A DNA stretch of 64,000 nucleotides from Gp13-AA77 sp035946735 (GCA_035946735.1 DASYYZ010000157.1:47252-111251), one strand, 5' to 3'; counted from the stretch's first letter, positions 25,793-34,642 are shown. Notes: generated by a model from the letters alone, not told the origin. Translations and numbers: made by a program.

Positions 25793-26497
25793 ATGAATGC
25801 CTTATTTAAACGGGACGCGGAACGTCTAATCGAGGCAGGTCGCCAGTATTACTCAACGGCGTTTCCGAACCCGGAGCGTGTCGGCTGTCCGGATAGCGCA
25901 ACTCTACAGGCTCTCGTTCGGCGCAAGCTCGACAGAACGGTCGCGAAGCAAATTGATTCTCACATGATGCAGTGTTCGCCCTGCTTTGCCGAGTATGTGC
26001 GGCTTCGCGAGAGCTGGGAAAGGTCGGTCCGACGGCGAAAGCTGGCAGCCATCGCGGCCGTGATCGTCCTCGCCGTCGTCTCTTGGGTGGTAGGGCGATT
26101 GTTGAGGCAACTAAACCAGCAGCGTCAGGAGATGAAGGCACACGACACGAACGTGATCTACCAAGCGAATCTCCTGGACCTCAGAAACATGGCTGCGGTG
26201 CGTGGGGCCGGACAAAGCCGGAATGAACCTGCGGCCGCACTTCCCCGCGCGCCGTTAGCGCTGGCGATCTACTTACCGACGGGCAGCGAGCCAGGGGATT
26301 ACGAGGTTCAGGTTACGCAAGGACCCAGCCAGCCGTTGTTGAAAGCACAGGGAAACGCACGTCTCCGAGATCATATCGCTGTCCTGGAGGTCAAGCTGGA
26401 GTTACAGCAACTGCAGCCTGGCCCGTACCTGTTTTGGATTCGGCAGCCGGGGACGAGTTGGAGCTACTACTCGATTCTGGTCAAGAGCGGGTCCTGA
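25793..26497 (+). CDS. Membrane anti-sigma-like protein
   Basis: 234 residues. An N-terminal cytoplasmic part with an HxxxCxxC zinc-finger-like motif (HMMQCSPCFAEYVRLRE, residues about 57-73), one membrane helix (about 83-103), a short coiled coil, and a periplasmic beta-rich domain (LALAIYLPTGSEPGDYEVQV...LFWIRQPG). This is the architecture of zinc-dependent anti-sigma factors, which hold an ECF sigma at the membrane. It follows the broken sigma gene by 54 bases and is itself intact. No target operon is visible next to it. Confidence 0.78.
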   Translation: MNALFKRDAERLIEAGRQYYSTAFPNPERVGCPDSATLQALVRRKLDRTVAKQIDSHMMQCSPCFAEYVRLRESWERSVRRRKLAAIAAVIVLAVVSWVVGRLLRQLNQQRQEMKAHDTNVIYQANLLDLRNMAAVRGAGQSRNEPAAALPRAPLALAIYLPTGSEPGDYEVQVTQGPSQPLLKAQGNARLRDHIAVLEVKLELQQLQPGPYLFWIRQPGTSWSYYSILVKSGS

Positions 26498-26694
26498 ATC
26501 ACGACGCAGGGCATTCCTCCGAGAAGCATAATAAAGACCACGACGGATGTTGCCTGACAGCCCCTAAGACCTGGCAGATAGGGTAGGATTGGAACTTCCA
26601 CGTCCCTTCGTTTCACATAGCCTGCCTTTCTTGAAGCGGCAAAACGTTCGACGAAATCCTAATTGGAGCGAATGCGACGGTTGACGTTTCTATG

Positions 26695-27218
26695 CACGAA
26701 TCCAAAATTGGGCCAGGATCGCCTCCGTGTGACTGCGGACGAAGCTCGCCCAGCCCTGAGAGGAACTCCATTTCCAGGCGGCCCGGTCGCCGGAATATAG
26801 CGCCTCACGGTGCGGGGCGAGATCCGGATTCCCAATTTGAGCAGCAGCTCTGCGGCAATGCGCTCCTCGCCCAGTTCGGAGTGCTCTCGGCTAGGTTTGT
26901 AATCAGCTTCCTGAGATCAGCAGAAATTCTTGGGCGACCTCGAGGTTTCGATTTCCAGCGCCAGAAGGGCCGAAAACCCTTCCGATGCCAACCGATCAAG
27001 GTCTCCGGCATAATCACGACGAGGGCATCTCTCCAGGCGAACAGCTTGGACAGCAGAGCCAAGGCCAGCCGCGTCGCGTCGGCGGCTCGCCGAGGCTTGG
27101 TCTTGCGCTCAACGTAGAGGGCCAGCTGCTTGCGAAGGAACAGATTCTCCGCCCTCAGAGCAGCACGGGACCGCAGGCCCAAACCGTGAATCGCGTGGCG
27201 TCCGAAAGCAGACCGCAC
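26695..27218 (-). pseudogene. Transposase remnant, IS481/IS3-like integrase type
   Basis: The readable frame (26805-27218) gives ALRAENLFLRKQLALYVERK, then LVVIMPETLIGWHRKGFRPFWRWKSKPRGRPRIS, the N-terminal helical region typical of these transposases. After TPNW the family sequence continues in another frame (EERIAAELLLKLGIRISPRTVRRYIP, about 26780-26860), and the DDE catalytic domain is absent. It is a truncated, frameshifted insertion-sequence relic; no terminal repeats were found. Confidence 0.75.
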
Positions 27219-27443
27219 AGGGTGTGTATCAAGTGTGATGCGCCAATCATCCGCCGCATAGGAGCAGAGGGTGACACAAACTGTTGACCGCTGGCAAACC
27301 CACAGCCTCCCGTGCGTTAGCCTCTGAAAGCCACCCTATACGGATTAATTGCGGAGGAGAGGAGACGGTTCCCGAACACGAAGTGTGCTTGGGGAGAGAT
27401 AGTCAGCCGCTGAAACTCGTCGGCAGCTGGTACCATAGGCCGC

Positions 27444-27721
27444 ATGGTGCGCGTCGTATTGGGTTCAACAGCCAGTCGCCACGAGGTCGGGGTGCGGGAC
27501 GATTTCGAAACAGACAGGCACGTTTCACGGCGGATGCTCGACCGCTACTCGCACGTCCGAATCGAGGCCAAGCGGAAGCCTCTGGACGCGCTTTCCAGGC
27601 GGCGGGCGATGGTCACGTCACAAACCACGTCAGAAAGGCGGATTCGGATGTGTGTCGAGTCTGCAAGTTATTGAAAAAGCTAGCGGGGACAACGGGGCTC
27701 GACCGGCGACCTCATGCGTGA
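27444..27721 (+). pseudogene. C-terminal relic of a tyrosine integrase
   Basis: One frame reads HVSRRMLDRYSHVRIEAKRKPLDAL, the C-terminal catalytic Tyr box of phage-type integrases (Tyr in MLDRYSHVR). Some 60 codons later another frame gives KKLAGTTGL, like the tails of integrases that read into a tRNA target. The rest of the gene is missing. It may mark the far border of the decayed second island, in opposite orientation to the integrase at 20.4 kb. Confidence 0.6.
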
Positions 27722-27983
27722 AGTTCTGAAACTGACGATAGCACGAGCAAGCACCAGTAGCGTTGCACCCAATATTCATGCGGGGTTCGACGCGGTCGCA
27801 CCGGTCTGGCGCCACCCCCATAAGACGTCACAAGCCTGCGTTTGAGGGGGTACGTCACAAACAAGTCATGTCACTCAATGGCGGCGTCACCAACAGAGCA
27901 CACGGTCGGTCGTGATCGCCCGAGCGAGCTTCGTCATGATGAGCGCGGGCGGGTGAGCATACCGCTGCGCCGACTCGCTTGAG

Positions 27984-29420
27984 TTAGTTGACGCGGCTCA
28001 CCGACGTTTCTCGTTCACCTTTGCTGGGGACGTAGCTTCGCACTGTTTTCTCGGACTGGATTTTGAGCTCGTTGATGAGGTGGTGGAGATAGCACCGAGT
28101 GATTCCCAGCGCGCGAGCCGCTGCGACCTTGTTTCCATCGTAGTCGCGCAAGGTGCGGACAATCAGACGCCGCTTGAACTCGCGCACGCCTTCTTCGTAC
28201 AAGTTCATCGTCTCGGGTTGCTTGAAACCAAGGCGGAGGTGCGCCGGCAGGTGGCACACTTCGATGTACGGCCCGTCCGACAGCACCACGGCCCGCTGAA
28301 TAACGTTCTCCAGTTCGCGAACGTTACCGGGCCACGGATACTCCTCCAGCGCGGCCATCGCCAAGGGTGCGAAGTGACGCGCCTTCCTGCCGATGGTGCG
28401 GCTGAACCGCTCCAGAAAGTGATGGGCGAGCAGCTCGATTCCACCCTTCCGTTCGCGAAGGGCCGGCAGATGAATCTCAATCACGTTCAAGCGGTAATAG
28501 AGGTCCACGGAATTGGCCGCGCCTGACCATCTCACCCAAGTCGCGGTGTGTGGCGCAGATCAAACGGATATCGACCGCAATGGGCGCATTGCTGCCCAGG
28601 CGCTCAAAAGTTCGTTCGTGGAGCACGCGCAACAATTTGGCCTGCAGAGCGACAGGCAAGTCGCCAATCTCGTCCAGAAACAGAGTCCCCTGGTTTGCCG
28701 CTTCGAAGCGGCCTTGGCGAGGTGTGAGCGCGCCCGTGAAGGCGCCCTTTTCGTGCCCGAACAATTCGTCCTCGACCAGGTTTTCCGGCATGTTGGCGCA
28801 AGAGAAGGAGACAAACGGACCCGAACTTCGGGGACTCAGACGATGGATGGCGCGGGCGAGCATGCCCTTGCGGGTGCCGGTTTCACCGGTGATCAGCGCG
28901 CTCACGTCGCAAGGCGCCACTCTTCGCGCCAGGGCGAAAACTTGCTGCATGTTCTGGCTGGATCCCAGGAGTTCATCGAGCCGGCCGGAAGCCGATTGTT
29001 CCAGCCTCACCCGGCGCAACTCTTTTTCGACTTGGCGAAAGCGATGAGCGCGTCGCAGCAGAAGCCGAAGCTCCAATGTGTTCGGCGGCTGGAGACGGTA
29101 TCGTAAGCGCCGGCTTCGATCAGTTTGTGCCCCAGAACGGGGTCGTCATCGCCCAGCACGGCGATGATAGGGGGAGGGAAATCGATCCGTCTGACCTTGT
29201 GGATCAGACCCAGACCTAACTGCAAGTCAATGCTTTGAGCGTCGCGGCGCAAGTCCAGCAACACTCCGTCGTACGCGTCCTCGGTTTCGTGCACACGGTC
29301 GAGCGCTTTCTCCACGCTGACCTCAAACCCTTCACCCAGGGCGCGGCCGACGAGTTGGCCGAAGTCCTCATCGGCAGTGCAGAAACGGATCCGCACTGCG
29401 CCGTTCCGCAATCGCTCCAT
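27984..29420 (-). pseudogene. Sigma-54-dependent response regulator, twice frameshifted
   Basis: Three consecutive frames make one NtrC-type regulator. 29420 to about 29090: receiver domain (TADEDFGQLVGRAL, acceptor Asp in YDGVLLDL). About 29090 to 28520: AAA+ domain with SFSCANMPENLVEDELFGHEKGAFTGA (the sigma-54 contact loop GAFTGA intact) and TLFLDEIGDLP. About 28515 to 27984: DLYYRLNVIEIHLPALRER, WPGNVRELENVI and a Fis-type HTH (NKVAAARALGITRCYLHHLI). Breaks lie at about 29090 and 28515. Walker A reads GETGTRKG instead of GETGTGKE, so ATP binding was probably already lost. Non-functional. Confidence 0.88.
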
Positions 29421-29909
29421 TTCTTTCCCCCTCGAGTCGCGCCCGTCTGAGGCGTAACCCCTATGTTGTCGCGGAGTACCTGGTCGGATCTTGCGTGAAT
29501 TATTCTACTTGCGTTCGTGCGGCTGTCAAGTACCCAGACTATCAACAATCCAAGATTTCCACTTTACCCGCTAAACAACTAGCCATTCGCGACCAGTTCT
29601 CCCACAGGATTCGCATGGCCTCACACTATCCCCGATCTGGATTTTGCATGTATGTTCCGAATGGAACGCTATCCCGAATTTTGTCTAATGCACTCCATTT
29701 AGAATCTGCAGAGCTTATTCGGGAAGAGTGACCATTAATTAACTACAGATCGCGTAACTAAGTTTGACTGTAATCAACTGACGAACTAAACCCACAATCG
29801 GTGCGGCATCTCAAGCTCTTCCTTGTGGACTCGGCGCCTCGTCTGCTATAAGCGCTAGAGCCCCGTCGCTCCGCGCGACTGTCGAAGAGCTTGGGGCCTG
29901 GATGGCATC
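29421..29909. other. AT-richer spacer between island and host genes
   Basis: 489 bases without a convincing gene. Composition is visibly more AT-rich than the flanks around 29490-29790; no repeats or RNAs recognised. Confidence 0.4.
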
Positions 29910-30563
29910 TTGCCAAACCGAGCGCGCTTTCGAATTCCATGTTTGCTGATTCTGTTGTTGCTGCTGACGGTCGTGGCCGGCCTGGGTTATTGGGCCTTCA
30001 GGAAGACCGGAGCCTGGCTGGTGGTTGCCGATCCTCTCGATCGATCCCGGGCCATCGTGGTGCTGAGCGGGCTCCCGCCCTACCGCGCCATGGGCGCCGC
30101 TGAACTCTACCGTCAGGGCTGGGCGCCGGAAGTCTGGCTGACCACCGACGACGGCCGCGGCATCGAGAGCGCCTTCGCGCGACTGGGAATCCCGCACCCG
30201 AGCGAGACCGACTACAACCGGCAAGTGCTTGCCACGCTGGGCGTGCCGGCCCAGGCGATCCGCGTGTTGCCCACGCCGATCCGCAACACGTTCGATGAAC
30301 TCACCGAGGTCGCCGCCACGCTTCGCGAGGCCCGCGCGGAGCGCGTCATCATTATCACTTCCCCGCCTCATACGCGGCGCGTCAGGACCATCTGGCACCT
30401 TCTGGTGGGCAGCCATCCGCAGGTAATCGTGCGCTATGATTCCTACGAGGATTACCGCGCTGCGGATTGGTGGCGCACTACCACCGAAGGGGACGACGTG
30501 GTCCGCGAAGTGCTCGGCCTCATCAACGCGCGGCTCGGATTCATCGCCCGGCCTAAGAACTAG
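29910..30563 (+). CDS. YdcF/DUF218-family envelope protein
   Basis: 217 residues from a TTG start. An N-terminal membrane helix (CLLILLLLLTVVAGLGYWAF), then a DUF218 fold: RAIVVLSGLPPYRAMGAAELYRQGWAPEVWLT, NTFDELTEVAATLRE and RVIIITSPPHTRRVRTIW. Family members include SanA and YdcF, linked to envelope and polysaccharide metabolism. Opens the plus-strand pair that converges on the radical SAM gene; 92 bases, mostly heptad repeat, separate it from the next gene. Confidence 0.85.
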   Translation: MPNRARFRIPCLLILLLLLTVVAGLGYWAFRKTGAWLVVADPLDRSRAIVVLSGLPPYRAMGAAELYRQGWAPEVWLTTDDGRGIESAFARLGIPHPSETDYNRQVLATLGVPAQAIRVLPTPIRNTFDELTEVAATLREARAERVIIITSPPHTRRVRTIWHLLVGSHPQVIVRYDSYEDYRAADWWRTTTEGDDVVREVLGLINARLGFIARPKN

Positions 30564-30609
30564 GACCAGGGGCTCGGGGCTGGTGGCGATTTTTCCATTT
30601 CGAACCGAG

Positions 30610-30637
30610 AACTGACAACTGCGAACTGACAACTGCC
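30610..30637. repeat. Heptad repeat, 4 units
   Basis: AACTGAC, AACTGCG, AACTGAC, AACTGCC in tandem between the YdcF-like and nucleotidyltransferase genes. Confidence 0.75.
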
Positions 30638-30654
30638 CTGAAGATGAGCTGTGT

Positions 30655-31848
30655 TTGCTGCTGGTGCGCAGCGAGCTTTCGCCGTCGTTGCGGGAGCAGG
30701 CGCTCGGACTGCTGGCCTCTCCTTTGCGCTGGCCTCTGGTGCTTGAACGCGCGCGACGATACGACATCCTTCCTCTGCTTTATCGCCGACTCCAGACCCT
30801 TGAATTTACCGGTGTGCCGGCGCCGATCGTGACGGAACTCGCGAACACCTTCCGCCGCAATGCCATGCGCAACGAGTTCCTGGCCCGGGAACTGGCTCGG
30901 ATCCTCGGCTTGCTGAGCGACGCCGGCATACCGGTGATGCCGCTGAAGGGCATCGCTCTGGCGGAGCGGCTCTATGAAGACCCTGCCCTTCGCACCGCGG
31001 CCGACATCGACATCCTGGTGCCCGCACGGAATGTAGCTGACGCCTTTCGTCGGATCGTTGCCTCGGGGTACGAACCCGAGTTCGCCGCGCCCGCGCTCAT
31101 CGACCTCCTGGCGCGCTACGGCAAGGACTGTAGCCTGGCGTGGCAAGACGGCGCTTGCGTTTACCCGCTCGAGCTGCACTGCGGCCTCGTCTGGGGAGGG
31201 CGGCTCGAGCGCGAAGTGCAGGAGCGGATCTGGTCCGGGGCCGTCCGGAGGCCCTTCCGGGGCGTTTCCGCCCTCGCCCTGAGCCCGGAGTGGGAGTTCC
31301 TGTATCTCGCCGTGCACGCCGCGCGCCACCGCTGGCTTTCCCTCAAGTGGTTCATCGACCTCGACCGCTTGTGCTCCGCTTGGAGCCTGGATTGGGAACA
31401 GGTGCGGCGCGAGGCCAGGTGGTTGGGGTGGGAGCGGGCGCTGCATTCTAGCCTATCTGTCTGTTCATCGCTTCTTGCCACGCCCGTCCCTTCGACTTTG
31501 GTTTCCACCGGAATGAATTGCCCGGCTTGGCCCACTCTGGTTCCCGCGGAGCGCCGGGTTCGCGTTCCACGCCCTTCCGACTTCCAGGTGGCGGCTGAAA
31601 TCATGCTTTACCTCTCGCTGCTCAAGACGCCGGGCCGCAAGCTGCGCTACCTCGCCAGCCGCTTCTTGGTACCGACGCCGGCCGACTGCCGATTTTTCAG
31701 ACTCCCGCCCTCGCTGCTCTTTCTCTATTACCTCCTGAGGCCGATACGGGTGGCCTGCAAGGCTCTCGGATGGCTCGTTCGTTATGGGCTTTCGATCTTG
31801 GGATTACAGGGCGGGAGCGGCAGGGCCGCGGGAGGCGATCTGCACTAA
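30655..31848 (+). CDS. NTP_transf_5-family nucleotidyltransferase-like protein
   Basis: 397 residues from a TTG start; upstream in-frame sequence is repeat-derived. The core MPLKGIALAERLYEDPALRTAADIDILVP (about residues 100-128) with the D-x-D pair in ADIDIL is the family signature, and WEFLYLAVHAARHRWLSLKWFIDLDRL is the second conserved block. These proteins recur in gene sets with PqqD-like and radical SAM or lasso-peptide genes, where they are thought to modify a peptide or sugar, but activity is not established. Its 3' end overlaps the radical SAM gene on the opposite strand by 45 bases. Confidence 0.85.
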   Translation: MLLVRSELSPSLREQALGLLASPLRWPLVLERARRYDILPLLYRRLQTLEFTGVPAPIVTELANTFRRNAMRNEFLARELARILGLLSDAGIPVMPLKGIALAERLYEDPALRTAADIDILVPARNVADAFRRIVASGYEPEFAAPALIDLLARYGKDCSLAWQDGACVYPLELHCGLVWGGRLEREVQERIWSGAVRRPFRGVSALALSPEWEFLYLAVHAARHRWLSLKWFIDLDRLCSAWSLDWEQVRREARWLGWERALHSSLSVCSSLLATPVPSTLVSTGMNCPAWPTLVPAERRVRVPRPSDFQVAAEIMLYLSLLKTPGRKLRYLASRFLVPTPADCRFFRLPPSLLFLYYLLRPIRVACKALGWLVRYGLSILGLQGGSGRAAGGDLH

Positions 31849-32916
31849 GGAAGGGTCAGGGCGTGAGGAAGTCTTGAGGATCATGTTCGCGGAAGGAATG
31901 CCGGTGCGCGCGAATGACTTTTCGCAGTCCTGCGAAGAGGGCCCGCGCATATTGCCTTCCATGTAGGCTAGACCGGGACAGCGCGTGCACGAGCCGACAT
32001 GAGAGCAGGTGGAGCACACTGGCAGCTCGCGAGGCCGGATGGCGCGCACCTCGTTCATTTGCGGCGAGTGCCGCCAGATGTCGAGAAACTTCTGCTTGCG
32101 GACGTTGCCCGTGGGTAGCGGGAACTGCACGCAAGGGAAAACGTCTCCGTAGGGCGAGACGTAGCAGAAGGTGTGGCTGGCGCTGCAGGGCAGCTCTTCC
32201 AGGGCCTCGTCATCCACGGCCCGCGGCGGCGCGCAGAACTCCTCCACGTTGCCCACCATCTCAGGATTGCGGAACACCTGCTGCAAATCGGCGCCGCCGA
32301 TCCCTAGTCCGATGATCGACCGGTCGCCGTCCATCTTGGGCGTGACGGTTGGATCGATGGTCCACTGCACCCCAAGCTCCTGGGCCAGCGCCTTGACGCC
32401 CGCAGAGTCCGCCAGATTCTGACGCATGAGCACGTTTGCGATGATCACTTTCATGCCGCGCGATTGCAGCAGGCGAATGCCTGCGATCGAGCGTTTCAGC
32501 GACCCGGGCAGCTTGGTGATGGCGTCATGCACTTCGGGCCGGTGCGAATAGATGCTTACCTGGACGGACTCCACGCCCAAGTCGTGGATCCGGTCCGCCT
32601 GTTTCTCGCGGATCATGAAGGCGTTGGTCTTGATCCTGACGCAAAAGAGCAGGGAGCGGGCGTGTTCCAGGATCTCGAAGAAGTCCATGCGCATCAGGAC
32701 CTCGCCGCCGCTCAAGGTGAGGAAGAAGACGCCGGCGTCGGCCAACTGATCGAGCACGCCGCGCATTTCGGCGGTGGTCATCTCGCCATGATCGTCGTGG
32801 TCGAGATAGCAATGGACACAGCGCTCGTTGCAACGATAGGTGACGTCCAACTGGGCGCCCAGGGGGATGCCGCGCGCGAGCGCCCGCTGGTTCATCTCTT
32901 GCAGCAAAGAGCTCAT
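31804..32916 (-). CDS. Radical SAM/SPASM enzyme
   Basis: 370 residues. The cluster motif CNERCVHC (Cys29, 33, 36) follows a TYR lead-in; LTLSGGEVLMRMDF is the SAM-binding GGE motif. The C-terminal SPASM domain has CSASHTFCYVSPYGDVFPC and CSTCSHVGSCTRCPG, seven or more cysteines for auxiliary iron-sulfur clusters. Closest in layout to PqqE-type peptide-modifying enzymes. It overlaps the pqqD-like gene start by 4 bases, so the two are translationally coupled and probably act on one peptide substrate. Confidence 0.92.
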   Translation of the reverse strand: MSSLLQEMNQRALARGIPLGAQLDVTYRCNERCVHCYLDHDDHGEMTTAEMRGVLDQLADAGVFFLTLSGGEVLMRMDFFEILEHARSLLFCVRIKTNAFMIREKQADRIHDLGVESVQVSIYSHRPEVHDAITKLPGSLKRSIAGIRLLQSRGMKVIIANVLMRQNLADSAGVKALAQELGVQWTIDPTVTPKMDGDRSIIGLGIGGADLQQVFRNPEMVGNVEEFCAPPRAVDDEALEELPCSASHTFCYVSPYGDVFPCVQFPLPTGNVRKQKFLDIWRHSPQMNEVRAIRPRELPVCSTCSHVGSCTRCPGLAYMEGNMRGPSSQDCEKSFARTGIPSANMILKTSSRPDPSLVQIASRGPAAPAL

Positions 32917-33197
32917 GCTGGCTCCTGGCGTCCGGTGCTGGCCACGGCCTGGGCGGCCCCCACGGGCCGGTTAGATAGAAGGAGGATTCCGTGCTCGGCC
33001 AGCTCCCGGACAAAGCTCTCCGCGTCCTTCAAGGCTTCTTCGGGCTCCACCTCAAATTCGGCGCAGACCTTCTGCGCCACGATCTCGTGGAGGGGCGTCT
33101 GGCCGTCGGCGGCCGCCCAGATGACGGAGCCCACGCCGTTCAAGCTGAACAAAGTGGAATCGCGAGCCGACATGATCATCATCTCGCCGTCCAGCAT
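32913..33197 (-). CDS. PqqD-like peptide-recognition protein
   Basis: 94 residues as annotated from ATG 33197. Pattern MMIMSARDSTLFSLNGVGSVIWAAADGQTPLHEIVAQ and then EEALKDAESFVRELAEHGILL is the PqqD winged-helix fold, which grips leader peptides (RRE) for a partner enzyme. The frame continues upstream with family-like residues (YPAHSKQIAAR) but without a standard start before repeat DNA, so the true start may be lost or non-canonical. Coupled to the radical SAM gene. Confidence 0.88.
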   Translation of the reverse strand: MLDGEMMIMSARDSTLFSLNGVGSVIWAAADGQTPLHEIVAQKVCAEFEVEPEEALKDAESFVRELAEHGILLLSNRPVGAAQAVASTGRQEPA

Positions 33198-33240
33198 ACG
33201 CGCGGCGATCTGCTTGCTATGCGCCGGATACAGAGGACTG

Positions 33241-33268
33241 CCGATTGGCGATTGTCGATTGTGGAATT
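33241..33268. repeat. Heptad repeat, 3-4 units
   Basis: CCGATTG, GCGATTG, TCGATTG and a degenerate TGGAATT directly upstream of the pqqD-like gene. Confidence 0.7.
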
Positions 33269-33299
33269 TTCGATCATCATAGAATCTCCGCTACCAGCC

Positions 33300-33328
33300 A
33301 TGTCATTTCGAGCGCAGCGAGAAATCTC
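33300..33328. repeat. Dispersed repeat of the TCATTTCGAGCG type
   Basis: Sequence TGTCATTTCGAGCGCAGCGA followed by GAAATCTCG is a segment I have often seen repeated in unrelated bacterial genomes, typically intergenic. Only one copy was noticed in this window. Confidence 0.5.
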
Positions 33329-33337
33329 GCTCTGAAA

Positions 33338-33371
33338 CTAGCCCCTAACCGCTAGCCTAGCCCCTAGCCAA
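33338..33371. repeat. Heptad repeat containing a stop codon
   Basis: CTAGCCC, CTAACCG, CTAGCC, TAGCCCC, TAGCCAA. It covers the stop codon (33364-33366) of the kinase-like gene. Confidence 0.6.
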
Positions 33372-34413
33372 TCAGATCCCATACTCTGGCGTCGGGCGCA
33401 AACACCAGACGGCGCACCGGAACGCGGCTGACGAAGTCGAGCACGGAGTCGAACACCCGCTGCACCAGCTCGCGGTCCCGCGCGAAGAAGAGGATGTTGC
33501 GCAGCAGCGCCCGCGCCGCGTCGCTCCGGGCGAGACGCTCGATGCGATTTTCAGGGCCTTGCGCCAGCAGATAGAGCGCCGCCACGGGCGCGCGTAGGCC
33601 TTCGCCGAGGCGCGCCAGTTCGCCAGCAAACGGCGTCCCAAAAGCCTCGTAAGATTGACGATCGACGATCGACGATTGTCGATGGTCGTTTGAAAAACCG
33701 GAGTCGCTTGGTTCTTTTCTTTCAATCGACAATCGGCAATCGGCAATCGGCAATTCCCTGACTCCTGACTCCCGACTCGTGACTCGTCGCACGTAGGAGA
33801 TTTCGTCCGTAAGCAGCCGGACGTCCGCCGGCGCCAGACGCGAGATCGTGGTCTTCCCTGCCCCCGAAATACCCGAAAACAGGAATGCTCGGCCGTTGCG
33901 GACGGCGCTCGCGGCGTGCACCAGGAATCCGCCTTCGCGGGCCAGAACCAGCGAGTGCAGGATGCGCAGCACGGAATCGATGGAGTAGGGATTGGGCGTC
34001 TGCCGCACCCATCCCCGGCCAGTCACCGGATCCCACTCGGCATGGAAATCGCCGCGCTCGATCACCCAGCGCGACTCGTGGCGCACACTGATGTCCGGCT
34101 CCTCGGTGATGACGCCGGAGGGAATCAGCTCGACATTGAGTTCATAGACCGGAGAAGCCGGGGCCTGGCGCTCCGGGCTCGGGGCTCGGGAAGGAGAAAG
34201 GGTTCGGAGTTCAGAACTTGGGATTGGGTCTTCGTTTAGAGGGATCTCCCTTCCCGAGTCCCGAGTCCCGAACCCCGAGTCTCGGGCTTTCACCTCGGCA
34301 AATCTGCCGTAGCGCTCTTGGAGCAGGGCCACAAATTCGGGGCTCTCCGTGCGAATGAGGATCGGCATCCCGCCGATATTGATCTCGAGTTCGTGGCTGA
34401 TGGTGGTCAGCAT
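33364..34413 (-). CDS. HPr-kinase-like protein with repeat insertions
   Basis: 349 residues. The P-loop FSGISGAGKTTI (about 179-190) preceded by GGFLVHAASAVRNGRAF and followed by RLLTDEISYVRR is the HprK C-terminal kinase fold; related proteins phosphorylate RiPP peptides in some lasso clusters. Two inserts break the domain: about residues 42-86 (ARDSGFGTRDSGRE and on) and 211-255 (VTSRESGVRELPIADCRLS and on). Both correspond to tandem 7-bp repeats yet keep the frame open, so the protein may still be made. It overlaps a small upstream gene by 7 bases. Confidence 0.83.
   Translation of the reverse strand: MLTTISHELEINIGGMPILIRTESPEFVALLQERYGRFAEVKARDSGFGTRDSGREIPLNEDPIPSSELRTLSPSRAPSPERQAPASPVYELNVELIPSGVITEEPDISVRHESRWVIERGDFHAEWDPVTGRGWVRQTPNPYSIDSVLRILHSLVLAREGGFLVHAASAVRNGRAFLFSGISGAGKTTISRLAPADVRLLTDEISYVRRVTSRESGVRELPIADCRLSIERKEPSDSGFSNDHRQSSIVDRQSYEAFGTPFAGELARLGEGLRAPVAALYLLAQGPENRIERLARSDAARALLRNILFFARDRELVQRVFDSVLDFVSRVPVRRLVFAPDARVWDLIG
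33654..33786. repeat. Two heptad arrays inside the kinase-like gene
   Basis: 33654-33688: ATTGACG, ATCGACG, ATCGACG, ATTGTCG, ATGGTCG. 33724-33786: AATCGAC, three AATCGGC, AATTCCC, two TGACTCC, CGACTCG, TGACTCG. Encodes the second insert of the protein. Confidence 0.85.
34171..34287. repeat. Two heptad arrays inside the kinase-like gene, 5' part
   Basis: 34171-34191: CTCCGGG, CTCGGGG, CTCGGGA. 34253-34287: CCCGAGT, CCCGAGT, CCCGAAC, CCCGAGT, CTCGGGC. Three heptads equal seven codons, which explains the 7-residue periodicity RDSGFGT/RDSGREI in the protein. Confidence 0.85.
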
Positions 34414-34586
34414 GCCGATTCCTTCGCCAGTCCGTCACCCAATGTGTTTTCCCAGAGCTCCCTTTCCCGTAGTTCGTCCTTCCATGCTTTTGGGTCACAT
34501 CTTAGTGCTGAAAAATCGGCATTCGCGGCACGCAAGAAGTTCTCGCGGCGATAGCGTTCCAGTGGTTCGTCGAGAGTCGCCCGCAT
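34407..34586 (-). CDS. Small antitoxin-like protein
   Basis: 59 residues from ATG 34586 (MRATLDEPLERYRREN), ending ALRCDPKAWKDELRERELWENTLGDGL. The pattern of an acidic-basic helix followed by AWKDELRE..LWxxTLxDGL resembles small antitoxin proteins encoded before PIN toxins. No toxin lies directly beside it, as the next gene is the kinase-like protein with which it overlaps by 7 bases. Family assignment is tentative. Confidence 0.55.
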   Translation of the reverse strand: MRATLDEPLERYRRENFLRAANADFSALRCDPKAWKDELRERELWENTLGDGLAKESAC

Positions 34587-34642
34587 AGATTGCCCCAGCC
34601 TGTTGGGGGGGTTCAAACCCGCCTGTACGCGATCGACAAGCG

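Noticed and set aside
26692..27117. Plus-strand 141-residue frame
   Set aside because: Shadow of the minus-strand transposase remnant.
27680..27722. tRNA-like tail sequence after integrase relic
   Set aside because: Resembles the antisense tRNA tail of integrases but no complete cloverleaf can be drawn; kept only as supporting detail for the relic.
29495..29731. 78-residue plus-strand frame in the AT-rich spacer
   Set aside because: No ribosome site, no family features and atypical composition.
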